In this document: one piece after another, positions 1 to 5,951 of the stretch | How the letters are laid out: every line of letters starts with the position of its first letter | How positions within the stretch are numbered: position 1 is the stretch's first letter | From: CAYTEO01 sp964436825 | Lineage (GTDB): Bacteria > Krumholzibacteriota > Krumholzibacteriia > LZORAL124-64-63 | Length of the DNA stretch: 7,193 nt | NCBI GenBank assembly: GCA_964436825.1 | Contig: CAYTEO010000071.1 | Location: 1 to 7,193 of the forward strand | Direction of reading: 5' to 3' | Notes under the pieces: generated by a model | Seen by the model: only the letters and a program-made list of their open reading frames with translations | Told to the model about the DNA's origin: nothing | Databases searched by the model: none | Position numbers and translations under genes: made by a program

Positions 1-46
1 GGGGCACCACTCGGACGGTAACACCGCTGTAGTCGTCCGGTCCGTT

Positions 47-379
47 CTACTCCCGGTCGAGCTCGGGGATGAGGGAGCGCAGATCCTCGATGTAGCGGCG
101 GAACTCGTTGCGGCCGCGGCGGGTGAGGCGGACGACGGTCCGGGGTCGCTTGCCGACGAACCGCCGCACCAGTTCGACGATCCCCCCCTCCTCGAGCTTG
201 CCCAGGTGGACGGACAGGGTGCCGTCGGTGAGCTGCAGCAGGGCGCGCAGCTCCGTGAACGGTGTGGGACCGTGGCGGAACAGGTGGGCGACGACCAGCA
301 GACGGACCCGTCCGTGGATGAGGGGCGACAGGGGGCGCCCCCCACCGGCCGCCGCGGTGGTGGTTCGACCTGCTGGCAC
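47..379 (-). CDS. Winged-helix transcriptional regulator (HTH_34/ArsR-like)
   Basis: A DNA-binding regulator of 110 residues, made up of essentially one winged-helix domain. After a short Ala/Gly-rich N-terminus comes the segment LSPLIHGRVRLLVVAHL (17-33). The HTH follows: helix 2 is about residues 40-48 (FTELRALL), the recognition helix about 51-64 (TDGTLSVHLGKLEE), and the wing runs through FVGKRPRTVVRLT (74-86). The C-terminal helix (89-104) is the usual dimerisation element. The TDGxLSxHLxKLEExG and FVGxRPRT signatures are typical of the HTH_34 family (PadR/ArsR/MarR-like). No cysteine pair or other metal site is visible, so the signal sensed is unknown. I place the start at GTG 377-379 because AAGGAGG (389-395 on the complementary strand) lies 9 nt ahead of it. 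An in-frame GTG at 410-412 would add 11 residues but would put this ribosome site inside the gene. The dyads at 708-743 are its most plausible target (inference). Confidence 0.88.
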   Translation of the reverse strand: MPAGRTTTAAAGGGRPLSPLIHGRVRLLVVAHLFRHGPTPFTELRALLQLTDGTLSVHLGKLEEGGIVELVRRFVGKRPRTVVRLTRRGRNEFRRYIEDLRSLIPELDRE

Positions 380-705
380 GCGGCGAGGCCTCCTTGCCCC
401 GGTGACCGGCACGCTGCCGGGGTGAGCGGACGGTCGCGCGGACCGCGACCGTCCCCTCCCGCTCCGCTCCGGCGGCGACCATCCGTGTCACCGCCGCCAT
501 CAGGCCCGGGTCCCCCGGGGGCCGATCGGGGCCGGCCTCCTGCCGACCCCGACCGGGGGGATGCCGGCCGGGGATCCTTCCCCGCCCCGCTCGCGCGGGG
601 TCCCGCGGCTGCGACCGTTGCTCCATCCGGAACCGGCGATCACCAGGACCGAGGGCCAGTCCTGCGGAGGCACCGCGGGTCGGTTCCTTCCCACCCGGCG
701 GTGCA
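380..705. other. GC-rich intergenic region with a hairpin cluster
   Basis: No gene I can support lies here. The stretch is very GC-rich and dense in self-complementary segments. A CCCCCGGGGG palindrome sits at 512-521. GGCCGGC (530-536) can pair with GCCGGCC (563-569) around an inner CCCC/GGGG stem. GGGGA/TCCCC pair at 570-583. CCCCGC-TCGC-GCGGGG forms a 6-bp hairpin at 585-600. If the regulator is transcribed from the AT-rich island at 708-743, this would be its roughly 330-nt leader. Otherwise the regulator's promoter is hidden in GC-rich sequence with no recognisable boxes. A 68-codon open frame on the minus strand (500-706) has no ribosome site and looks accidental. Confidence 0.5.
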
Positions 706-711
706 TATACT
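706..711 (+). promoter_or_regulatory. Candidate -10 box of the rocD promoter
   Basis: TATACT matches the sigma-70 consensus at 5 of 6 positions and would start transcription near 718, inside the first operator dyad. No good -35 box is seen (the best is TTCCTT at 684-689, with a 16-bp gap), so the promoter may need an activator or be a weak one. On the other strand TTGAAA (735-740) with a 17-bp gap to TATTCA (712-717) is a possible divergent promoter. Confidence 0.4.
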
Positions 712-743
712 TGAATAACTCAAGTACTTTGCTTTTTCAAGTA
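708..743. promoter_or_regulatory. Tandem 19-bp dyad operator upstream of rocD
   Basis: Two imperfectly identical 19-bp dyads overlap by two bases. Site 1 is TACTTGAATAACTCAAGTA (708-726), with perfect 7-bp arms around a 5-bp centre. Site 2 is TACTTTGCTTTTTCAAGTA (725-743), with 5-bp arms TACTT/AAGTA. The centres (717 and 734) are 17 bp apart. Both share TACTT at the left and TCAAGTA at the right. The block sits in the only strongly AT-rich island of the window and overlaps a TATACT box at 706-711, the expected geometry for a repressor site. The neighbouring winged-helix regulator is the obvious candidate binder. That assignment is inference. Confidence 0.65.
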
Positions 744-773
744 AAAAATGAAAAAAGTTCCCGCGCCGGCGGG

Positions 774-834
774 ACGGCCGGACTTGGCGCCCGACCGGAG
801 GCGGAGTATGTTTCGGGCGATCCCGTCCGGCCGT
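774..834 (+). promoter_or_regulatory. Two-tier stem-loop in the rocD leader
   Basis: ACGGCCGGAC (774-783) is a perfect 10-bp complement of GTCCGGCCGT (825-834). Nested inside, CGCCCGA (788-794) pairs perfectly with TCGGGCG (813-819). The 18-nt apical loop (795-812) contains GGAGG (797-801), six bases, then ATG (808-810), in frame with rocD. A smaller stem TCCCGC/GCGGGA (759-774) competes for one base at its foot. Such a structure could regulate rocD translation or transcription. The pairing is seen directly; the function is inference. Confidence 0.5.
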
Positions 835-876
835 TGCCGGCTACGACGTCGTTCACCAGCCACCCGGAGGATGGCC

Positions 877-2079
877 ATGTCCAAGAAGACCCGACGGTTC
901 ATCGAGATCGAGGACCGCTACGGTGCCCACAACTACCACCCGCTGGATCTCGTCATCACCAAGGCCGAGGACATCTGGGTCACCGACGTGGAGGGCCGGC
1001 GCTACCTGGACTGCCTGGCCGCCTACAGCGCCGTCAACCAGGGGCACTGCCATCCCCGCCTGCTGAAGGTCTTCCGCCGCCAGGCGGCCCGCTGCACCCT
1101 GACCAGCCGCGCCTTCCGCAACGACCAGCTGCCGCTGCTCTGCCAGGAGCTGTGCGAGCTGACCGGCTACGAGCGGGTCCTGCCCATGAACAGCGGCGCC
1201 GAGGCGGTCGAGACGGCCATCAAGGCCGCCCGCAAGTGGGGCTACCAGAAGAAGGGGATCCGCAAGGACAAGGCCGAGATCATCGTCTGCGCGGACAACT
1301 TCCACGGGCGGACCACGACCATCGTCGGCTTCTCCACCGAGGCGCAGTACAAGGAGGGGTTCGGTCCCTTCACGCCCGGCTTCAAGGTCATCCCCTTCGG
1401 GGACATCGCGGCCCTGGAGAAGGCCATCAACCGGAACACGTGCGCCTTCCTGGTCGAGCCGATCCAGGGCGAGGCCGGCATCATCGTCCCGCCCAAGGGC
1501 TTCCTGAAGAAGGCCGCGGCCCTCTGCAGGAAGCACGACGTCCTGCTGATCGTCGACGAGATCCAGAGCGGCCTGGGCCGGACCGGCAAGCTGTTCGCCC
1601 ACCAGTGGGAGGGGATCCGTCCCGACGGGATGATCGTCGGCAAGGCGCTGTCGGGCGGCTTCTACCCCGTCTCCGCCTTCCTGGCCGACAGCGAGGTCAT
1701 GGACGTCTTCCGCCCCGGCGACCACGGCTCGACCTTCGGCGGCAACCCGCTGGGAGCCGCCGTGGCCCGCGAGGCGCTGCGGGTCATCGTCGAGGAGAAG
1801 CTGCCGGAGAACAGCCTCAGGCAGGGCGAGTACTTCATGGGCGAGCTGCGGAAGATCAAGGCGAAGAGCATCCGGCAGGTCCGCGGCAAGGGACTGTGGA
1901 TCGGGATCGTCCTGGACCGCCCGGCTCGCCCCTACTGCGAGGCGCTGATGGAGGAAGGGCTGCTCTGCAAGGAGACCCACGAGCAGGTCATCCGCATCGC
2001 CCCGCCCCTGACCATCAAGCGGAAGGACGTCAACTGGGCCCTGCGGCGGATCCGCAAGGTCTTCGACAGGCTGGGGTAG
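877..2079 (+). CDS. rocD: Ornithine aminotransferase
   Basis: A 400-residue PLP enzyme of class III aminotransferases. It converts L-ornithine and 2-oxoglutarate to glutamate 5-semialdehyde and glutamate in the cytoplasm, linking arginine/ornithine catabolism to proline and glutamate. OAT hallmarks occur in order: YGAHNYHPL (15-23), YSAVNQGHCHPR (50-61), TSRAF (76-80), NSGAEAVETA (105-114), NFHGRTTT (141-148), VEPIQGEAG (193-201), VDEIQSGLGRTGK (226-238), GKALSGG (255-261) and HGSTFGGNP. Lys256 should carry PLP and Asp227 contact its ring nitrogen. Tyr50, Arg145 and Glu199 match the substrate-site residues known in the human enzyme (Y85, R180, E235), which separates it from acetylornithine aminotransferases. 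The start at ATG 877 has GGAGG (866-870) 6 nt upstream and gives the normal family length. ATG 871 abuts the ribosome site. ATG 808, also with a ribosome site, would add 23 residues of atypical codon use. No partner gene follows, so it is a single-gene unit. Confidence 0.95.
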   Translation: MSKKTRRFIEIEDRYGAHNYHPLDLVITKAEDIWVTDVEGRRYLDCLAAYSAVNQGHCHPRLLKVFRRQAARCTLTSRAFRNDQLPLLCQELCELTGYERVLPMNSGAEAVETAIKAARKWGYQKKGIRKDKAEIIVCADNFHGRTTTIVGFSTEAQYKEGFGPFTPGFKVIPFGDIAALEKAINRNTCAFLVEPIQGEAGIIVPPKGFLKKAAALCRKHDVLLIVDEIQSGLGRTGKLFAHQWEGIRPDGMIVGKALSGGFYPVSAFLADSEVMDVFRPGDHGSTFGGNPLGAAVAREALRVIVEEKLPENSLRQGEYFMGELRKIKAKSIRQVRGKGLWIGIVLDRPARPYCEALMEEGLLCKETHEQVIRIAPPLTIKRKDVNWALRRIRKVFDRLG

Positions 2080-2104
2080 GCTCCCTCCGCGATGCTACCG
2101 GCGA

Positions 2105-2130
2105 GGCCCGGGCCGGCACCGGCCCGGGCC
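2105..2130 (+). terminator. Hairpin after rocD
   Basis: GGCCCGGGCCGG (2105-2116) is followed after two bases by its perfect complement CCGGCCCGGGCC (2119-2130), 26 nt after the rocD stop. There is no T-run afterwards, so it may be a T-less terminator, a 3'-end stabiliser or a pause site rather than a classical intrinsic terminator. Confidence 0.6.
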
Positions 2131-2170
2131 CGTGTCGTCGACCGTCCCGAGACAGGTCGGAGGATTCCTG

Positions 2171-2199
2171 TTGCCGTCACGGGCGGGGAGAGCTAGATT
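2171..2199 (+). promoter_or_regulatory. Promoter of the DEAD-box helicase gene
   Basis: TTGCCG (2171-2176), a 17-bp spacer and TAGATT (2194-2199) give a reasonable sigma-70-type promoter with a start near 2206. That leaves a leader of about 135 nt before the helicase ATG. A small hairpin ACGGC/GCCGT lies at 2216-2230. The -10 region (GCTAGATTGTCCGCC, 2192-2206) closely resembles that of the riboswitch promoter at 5937-5951. Confidence 0.6.
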
Positions 2200-2340
2200 G
2201 TCCGCCAACCAGGCCACGGCACGAAGCCGTCGCCGACGACACCACCGTTCGATGTCTGCACTCCCCTCTCGGCTCCTCGCTTGCACCGGGCCCCGGGACG
2301 ACCGCTGCGACAATCGCACGGGCAACCCGACCGGAGTTCC

Positions 2341-3597
2341 ATGACAGACCTCACCTTCCAGTCCCTCGGACTGAGCGAACCGCTGTGCCGCGCCGTCGCC
2401 GACGCCGGCTACCGCGAACCCACCCCCATCCAGCTGCAGGCCATTCCCGTGGCCCTGGCCGGCCGCGACCTGCTGGCCACCGCCCAGACCGGCACCGGCA
2501 AGACGGCGGCCTTCGCGATGCCCATCCTCCAGCGCCTGGCTGGACAGCCGCGGCAGCGGCGCCGCCCCGTGGGCGCGCTGGTCCTGACCCCGACCCGCGA
2601 GCTGGCCCTGCAGATCGACGAGAGCTTCCACACCTACGGCCACCACCTGCGGGCGACGACGGCCGTGGTCCTGGGCGGCGTGCCCGCCTCGCCCCAGATC
2701 CGCGCCCTGCGGCGCGACCCCGACGTCGTGGTCGCCACGCCGGGCCGGCTGCTCGACCTGATGCAGCAGGGGTACGTCGACCTCTCCCGCGTCGAGACCT
2801 TCGTCCTGGACGAGGCCGACCGGATGCTGGACATGGGGTTCGTGCGCGACGTCAAGCGGATCGCCTCCGAGCTGCCCGGGCAGCACCAGACCCTCTTCTT
2901 CTCGGCGACCTTCTCGTCCGAGATCGCGCGGCTGGCCGACGGCATGCTCCGCGATCCGGTGCGGATCGACATCGCCCCGCAGACCAAGGTGGCCGACAAC
3001 ATCGAGCAGCGGGTCATGTTCGTCGACCCGGCCCGCAAGCGGGACCTGCTGCTGCGACTGCTCAAGGGAGGGGACGTGGGACGGGTCCTGGTCTTCACCC
3101 GGACGAAGCGCCGCGCCGACCGGCTGGCCAAGCAGCTGGCGCGCCAGGGCGTGGCCGCCGATGCGCTGCACTCGGACAAGACCCAGCAGGCGCGCCAGCG
3201 CGCCCTGGCCGCCTTCGACGGCGGACGGACGCGGGTGCTGGTGGCCACCGACATCGTCTCGCGGGGGATCGACGTGGAGGGGATCACCCACGTCATCAAC
3301 TTCGAGCTGCCCGACGACCCGGAGAACTACATCCACCGCATCGGCCGCACGGCGCGCGCCGGTGCCGCCGGCGTGGCGCTCTCCTTCTGCGGGACCGAGG
3401 AGGTGGACAGGCTCCGATCCATCGAGCGCCTGATCAGCTCCTCGCTGGCGCCCGACCTGGACCAGCCGTTCCACTGCCTGGTGGCGGAGCGCCACAACGA
3501 GAGGAAGAAGCCGGTCCGGTCCACCGTGGCCACCCGCCGCAGCATCTTCCGCAAGGGCCGGGCCGCCGGGGGGCTGGGCCGACGGATCGGACGCTAG
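2341..3597 (+). CDS. rhlE: RhlE-type DEAD-box ATP-dependent RNA helicase
   Basis: A 418-residue helicase that unwinds RNA duplexes using ATP; this family works in ribosome assembly, RNA turnover and growth in the cold. Motifs appear in order: the Q motif with F6 and PTPIQ (27-31), Walker A AQTGTGKT (48-55), PTRELA, GG and TPGR, DEAD (157-160), SAT (188-190), then in the second RecA domain VFTRTKRRAD, ATDIVSRGID and HRIGRTARAG (332-341). All catalytic residues are intact. The linker FVDPARKRDLLLRLL and the HVINFELPDDPENY segment are RhlE-like. After about residue 370 a short basic tail (rich in Arg and Lys) replaces a long C-terminal extension, so it is a compact member. The start at ATG 2341 follows GGAG (2333-2336) at a short 4-nt spacing and precedes the Q motif as usual. 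An in-frame TTG at 2281 has no ribosome site. It has its own promoter and converges on rubrerythrin. Confidence 0.95.
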   Translation: MTDLTFQSLGLSEPLCRAVADAGYREPTPIQLQAIPVALAGRDLLATAQTGTGKTAAFAMPILQRLAGQPRQRRRPVGALVLTPTRELALQIDESFHTYGHHLRATTAVVLGGVPASPQIRALRRDPDVVVATPGRLLDLMQQGYVDLSRVETFVLDEADRMLDMGFVRDVKRIASELPGQHQTLFFSATFSSEIARLADGMLRDPVRIDIAPQTKVADNIEQRVMFVDPARKRDLLLRLLKGGDVGRVLVFTRTKRRADRLAKQLARQGVAADALHSDKTQQARQRALAAFDGGRTRVLVATDIVSRGIDVEGITHVINFELPDDPENYIHRIGRTARAGAAGVALSFCGTEEVDRLRSIERLISSSLAPDLDQPFHCLVAERHNERKKPVRSTVATRRSIFRKGRAAGGLGRRIGR

Positions 3598-3629
3598 CCG
3601 GCAGCCTCCACCCGGCCGCCCCTCACGGC

Positions 3630-3660
3630 AACGGCGCCGCGTTCCACCGCGGCGCCGTTT
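3630..3660 (+). terminator. Terminator between convergent rhlE and rubrerythrin
   Basis: AACGGCGCCGCG (3630-3641), a 6-nt loop and the perfect complement CGCGGCGCCGTT (3648-3659) form a 12-bp hairpin followed by TTTCG. It lies 32 nt past the helicase stop and 28 nt past the rubrerythrin stop on the other strand, so it may serve both. The T-tract is short in either direction. Confidence 0.75.
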
Positions 3661-3687
3661 CGCGTGCCGGCCCCACCGGCGGGTCCG

Positions 3688-4185
3688 TCAGACGTCGACG
3701 TACTTCTCCCCCTTCGCGCCGCAGACGGGGCACTTCTCGGGCGGTTCGCCGAACTCGATGTGTCCGCAGACCGGGCAGAGATAGAAGCGGGTCTCCTCGA
3801 GGTCGCGGCCGGCGCTGGCGGCCTCCAGGGCCTTCCTGTAGAGGGCGGCGTGGACGGCCTCGGCCTCGACGGCGTAGCCAAACATCCGCTTGGCGGGATG
3901 CCCCTCCTTCTCGGCCTGTTCCAGCATGGGCGGATACATCTCGGTGTACTCGTACGTCTCGCCTTCGATGGCGGCCTGGAGATTCGCGGCCGTGTCGCCG
4001 ACAACGTCCAGGGCCTCCAGGTGGCCGGTTGCGTGGATCCGCTCCGCCTCGGCCGTCGTGCGGAACAGCTTGGCGATGTTGGGGAAACCGTCCCTCTCGG
4101 CCTTCTCGGCGAAGGCCAGGTACTTCTGGTAGGCCTGGCTCTCGCCGGCGAACGCTTCCTTGAGGTTCTGGGTGGTATCGGGCAC
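3688..4185 (-). CDS. rbr: Rubrerythrin
   Basis: A 165-residue non-haem iron protein that reduces hydrogen peroxide in the cytoplasm of anaerobes and microaerophiles, taking electrons from rubredoxin or NAD(P)H-linked donors. The N-terminal ferritin-like four-helix bundle carries the diiron ligands: Glu15 (FAGESQAY), E48-x-x-H51 (EAERIHA), Glu76 and Glu79 (EGETYEYTEMYP) and E109-x-x-H112 (EAEAVHA). The C-terminal rubredoxin-like domain has C137-x-x-C140 and C152-x-x-C155 for the FeS4 iron. Length and domain order (ferritin-like, then rubredoxin) are those of classical rubrerythrin rather than nigerythrin or reverse forms. It starts at GTG 4183-4185, with AGGAGG (4193-4198) 7 nt ahead. It has its own promoter (4231-4259), so it need not depend on the TPR gene 132 bp upstream. 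Its presence points to a cell that meets oxygen without being strictly aerobic. Confidence 0.95.
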   Translation of the reverse strand: MPDTTQNLKEAFAGESQAYQKYLAFAEKAERDGFPNIAKLFRTTAEAERIHATGHLEALDVVGDTAANLQAAIEGETYEYTEMYPPMLEQAEKEGHPAKRMFGYAVEAEAVHAALYRKALEAASAGRDLEETRFYLCPVCGHIEFGEPPEKCPVCGAKGEKYVDV

Positions 4186-4230
4186 GGGAACACCTCCTGC
4201 GGGTGGTGAGAACGCCTGGAAACGCGAACG

Positions 4231-4259
4231 ATTGCACCACCGCGGCTGACAGGTGTCAA
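4231..4259 (-). promoter_or_regulatory. Rubrerythrin promoter with overlapping dyad
   Basis: Reading leftwards, a perfect TTGACA (4259-4254), a 17-bp spacer and TGCAAT (4236-4231) form the promoter, with a start near 4224 and a leader of about 40 nt. A dyad TGACA-GG-TGTCA (4247-4258) overlaps the -35 box and spacer, where a repressor could block polymerase. I do not recognise which regulator family would bind it. Confidence 0.7.
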
Positions 4260-4280
4260 CCTCCCGCTGGTGCGGCAGGC

Positions 4281-4305
4281 CGGCCCGGCGCCCGGGTCCG
4301 GGGGC
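4281..4305 (-). terminator. Weak GC hairpin after the TPR gene
   Basis: CCCGG (4291-4295) and CCGGG (4298-4302) form a short hairpin in a GC-only stretch beginning 13 nt past the TPR gene stop. The outer pairs are interrupted by mismatches and there is no T-run. It is the only candidate for ending the TPR transcript before rubrerythrin, and read-through is possible. Confidence 0.25.
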
Positions 4306-4317
4306 GGGAAACGACCC

Positions 4318-5865
4318 CTAACGCCGGGGCCGCTCCGCCGGGCGCCGCGCCCGGAGGCGGCTGATCTTCTGCAGCAACCGCAGGACCTCGGGGTTGCGGG
4401 GTGCCAGTTGCCGCGCCCGCTCCAGGTCGGCGACGGCCCGGTCCAGCCGGCCCTGGCGGTAGGAGGCCAGGCCGCGGTTGAACCAGGCCGTCACGTCCAG
4501 CGGATCCAGCGCCAGGGCCCGGTCCAGGGCCTGCAGTCCCTCCTCGCCGCGGCCGGCCTGCAGCAGGGCGTAGCCGAGGCCGCTCCAGGCGGCCGCATAG
4601 CTGCTGTCGGCCGCCGTCGCGGTGCGGAGGATCGCGATGGCCCGCCCGAACCACCCCCGACGGTTCAGCAGGTCGCCGAAGGCGGCCAGGGTCGGCGCGT
4701 CCGGTCGGCCCTCGCTCAGCTGCCAGCGCGCCTCGCGTCTCAGGTCGGCCAGGGCGACCTCCTCGGCTCCCACCGCCCAGGCCACCCTGCCGCGCAGGGC
4801 CCGCAGCCAGTGCGGCCAGAGCCGCCAGCGGATGGCCCGGCTCAGCAACGGGATGGCCCGGTCCGACCAGTAGAGTCGACGCTCCCCCCGGGCGGCCAGG
4901 CAGCTCTCCGCCGCCGCCGCGGCCCAGCCCGCCAGCGACCCGGCCAGGAAGCGGTCGCCGGTGCTGATCCAGACCGGCAGGTGCAGCGGTTCGCCCTCCT
5001 CGCGCGGGACGACGACCTCCAGCGGTGGACGGACGAGGGCCTCGTCCGGGTCGCGCGCCGCGAAGGCGTAGCCGTAGAAGCGGCGAGCGTCGTGCTCGTT
5101 GCCCAGCAGCTCGCAGGCCAGACCCAGGTCCTGGTGGAAGCGGGCGGCGTCCTCGGGCAGGGGGTCGGCCTGGATCAGCCAGTGGTAGGCGTCGCGCGGG
5201 TTGCCCCGGGACAGCTCGATCAGGCCCCGGATCCAGCGCCACTCGAAGCGGAAGAAGTCGATCCGCTCGATCTCGCGGGCCACGTTCCCGGCGCCGTCGA
5301 GGTCCCCGGCGCACGCCAGGACGATCCCCTCGGTCATCAGGCTGCGCCGGGCGCGGGGAGCGAGAGCCAGGACCGTGTCGGCCCAGGCCCGTGCCTGTTG
5401 CCACTGGCCGAGGTCGCGGTGGTACCAGGCACGGGCCAGGGCGATCCGCCAGTGCAGGTCGCGGCGGCTTCCCGTCGGCGCGTGGGCGACCGCCGCGGTC
5501 GCGGCATCGAGACAGCCCAGGGCCCGGTCCAGGTCGCCCAGGCAGGCCGCCTCGCGCGAGAGGTCCAGCCAGACAGTGGCGAGACCGGGAGCCAGACCCA
5601 CGGCCGTGGCCAGGGCCCGCAGCCGGACGACGTCCCGGCGGGCCCGCTCGGCCCGCTCCAGCCAGAGGCTGGCCTCCCGCTCCCGTGCCCGTCGCTGCGC
5701 CTCGGGAAGGGCGAGGAAGTCGGCCAGACCGAGGGAGTCGGCACCGGCAGCGGCGAAGCGCCACAGCTCCCTCTCCTCCACGGGCCGGACGGGGCGGGAC
5801 GCGCAACCGGCCAGGAGGGCCGCCAGGAGGGCCAGGGCGGGGAGGAGTCGGACATGGATCCTCAT
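4318..5865 (-). CDS. TPR-repeat lipoprotein
   Basis: A 515-residue envelope lipoprotein of unknown specific role. The N-terminus has two arginines, a hydrophobic run and a lipobox LAGC (18-21), so Cys21 would be lipidated after signal peptidase II cleavage. Most of the rest is helical repeats. The clearest TPRs are at about 423-457 (AAAWSGLGYALLQAGRGEEG...ALALDP) and 458-491 (TAWFNRGLASYRQGRLDRAV...LAP), with weaker ones at about 391-422 and several in the N-terminal half (for example ALGCLDAATAAV, ARAWYHRDLGQWQQARAWAD). Between about residues 260 and 390 the repeats fade into a Trp-rich segment (VWISTGDRFLAGSLAGWA, IRWRLWPHWLRALRG) that I cannot assign. The C-terminus is Arg-rich. TPR proteins are scaffolds, so an envelope assembly or protein-binding role is likely but unproven. 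No ribosome site precedes ATG 5865, and the promoter predicts an mRNA starting at that A. Confidence 0.88.
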   Translation of the reverse strand: MRIHVRLLPALALLAALLAGCASRPVRPVEERELWRFAAAGADSLGLADFLALPEAQRRAREREASLWLERAERARRDVVRLRALATAVGLAPGLATVWLDLSREAACLGDLDRALGCLDAATAAVAHAPTGSRRDLHWRIALARAWYHRDLGQWQQARAWADTVLALAPRARRSLMTEGIVLACAGDLDGAGNVAREIERIDFFRFEWRWIRGLIELSRGNPRDAYHWLIQADPLPEDAARFHQDLGLACELLGNEHDARRFYGYAFAARDPDEALVRPPLEVVVPREEGEPLHLPVWISTGDRFLAGSLAGWAAAAAESCLAARGERRLYWSDRAIPLLSRAIRWRLWPHWLRALRGRVAWAVGAEEVALADLRREARWQLSEGRPDAPTLAAFGDLLNRRGWFGRAIAILRTATAADSSYAAAWSGLGYALLQAGRGEEGLQALDRALALDPLDVTAWFNRGLASYRQGRLDRAVADLERARQLAPRNPEVLRLLQKISRLRARRPAERPRR

Positions 5866-5871
5866 GCCGGC

Positions 5872-5900
5872 AGGATACCGCGCCGCGCCGGGGGTGACAA
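5872..5900 (-). promoter_or_regulatory. Promoter of the TPR gene, predicted leaderless
   Basis: Reading leftwards, TTGTCA (5900-5895), a 17-bp spacer and TATCCT (5877-5872) match the consensus at 5 and 4 of 6 positions. The start ATG begins 7 nt after the -10 box, exactly where transcription should begin, and no Shine-Dalgarno is present. The two observations support each other. Confidence 0.6.
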
Positions 5901-5915
5901 CCGCGGCGGCCGTCC

Positions 5916-5944
5916 TTGACCCGGTCGTGGCGGTGGGCTACACT
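5916..5944 (+). promoter_or_regulatory. Promoter of the riboswitch transcript
   Basis: TTGACC (5916-5921), a 17-bp spacer and TACACT (5939-5944) predict a start near 5951, about 20 nt ahead of the riboswitch P1 stem. It lies back to back with the TPR promoter, with only 15 bp between the two -35 boxes. Confidence 0.8.
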
Positions 5945-5951
5945 GTCCGCC

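Noticed and set aside
12..39. Inverted repeat CGGACG/CGTCCG just past the regulator stop
   Set aside because: Only 6 bp with a 16-nt loop and no T-run, too weak to call a terminator. I see no other gene in positions 1-46.
380..412. GTG 410-412 as the regulator start
   Set aside because: AAGGAGG lies inside this extension at the right distance for GTG 377-379, and no ribosome site precedes 412.
500..706. 68-codon minus-strand frame starting beside the operator
   Set aside because: No ribosome site, no recognisable motif, and lower third-position GC than the true genes. Its ATG does lie where a weak divergent promoter would start, but this is too little to call.
748..876. Upstream ATG 748 as the rocD start
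   Set aside because: No Shine-Dalgarno precedes it, the extension is outside the family's conserved N-terminus, and codon use differs. ATG 877 with GGAGG is preferred, and ATG 808 is treated separately as a possible leader.
2281..2340. TTG 2281 as the helicase start
   Set aside because: No ribosome site. The added residues precede the normal N-terminus of the Q-motif region.
561..4163. A 1200-codon open frame on the plus strand spanning rocD, rhlE and the rubrerythrin region
   Set aside because: It crosses three firmly identified genes in other frames and is rich in Arg, Gly and Pro repeats, the usual artefact of stop-poor GC-rich DNA.
4270..5919. 549-codon plus-strand frame opposite the TPR lipoprotein
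   Set aside because: Low-complexity Arg/Gly/Pro/Gln composition and no domain. The minus frame has a lipobox and TPR repeats.
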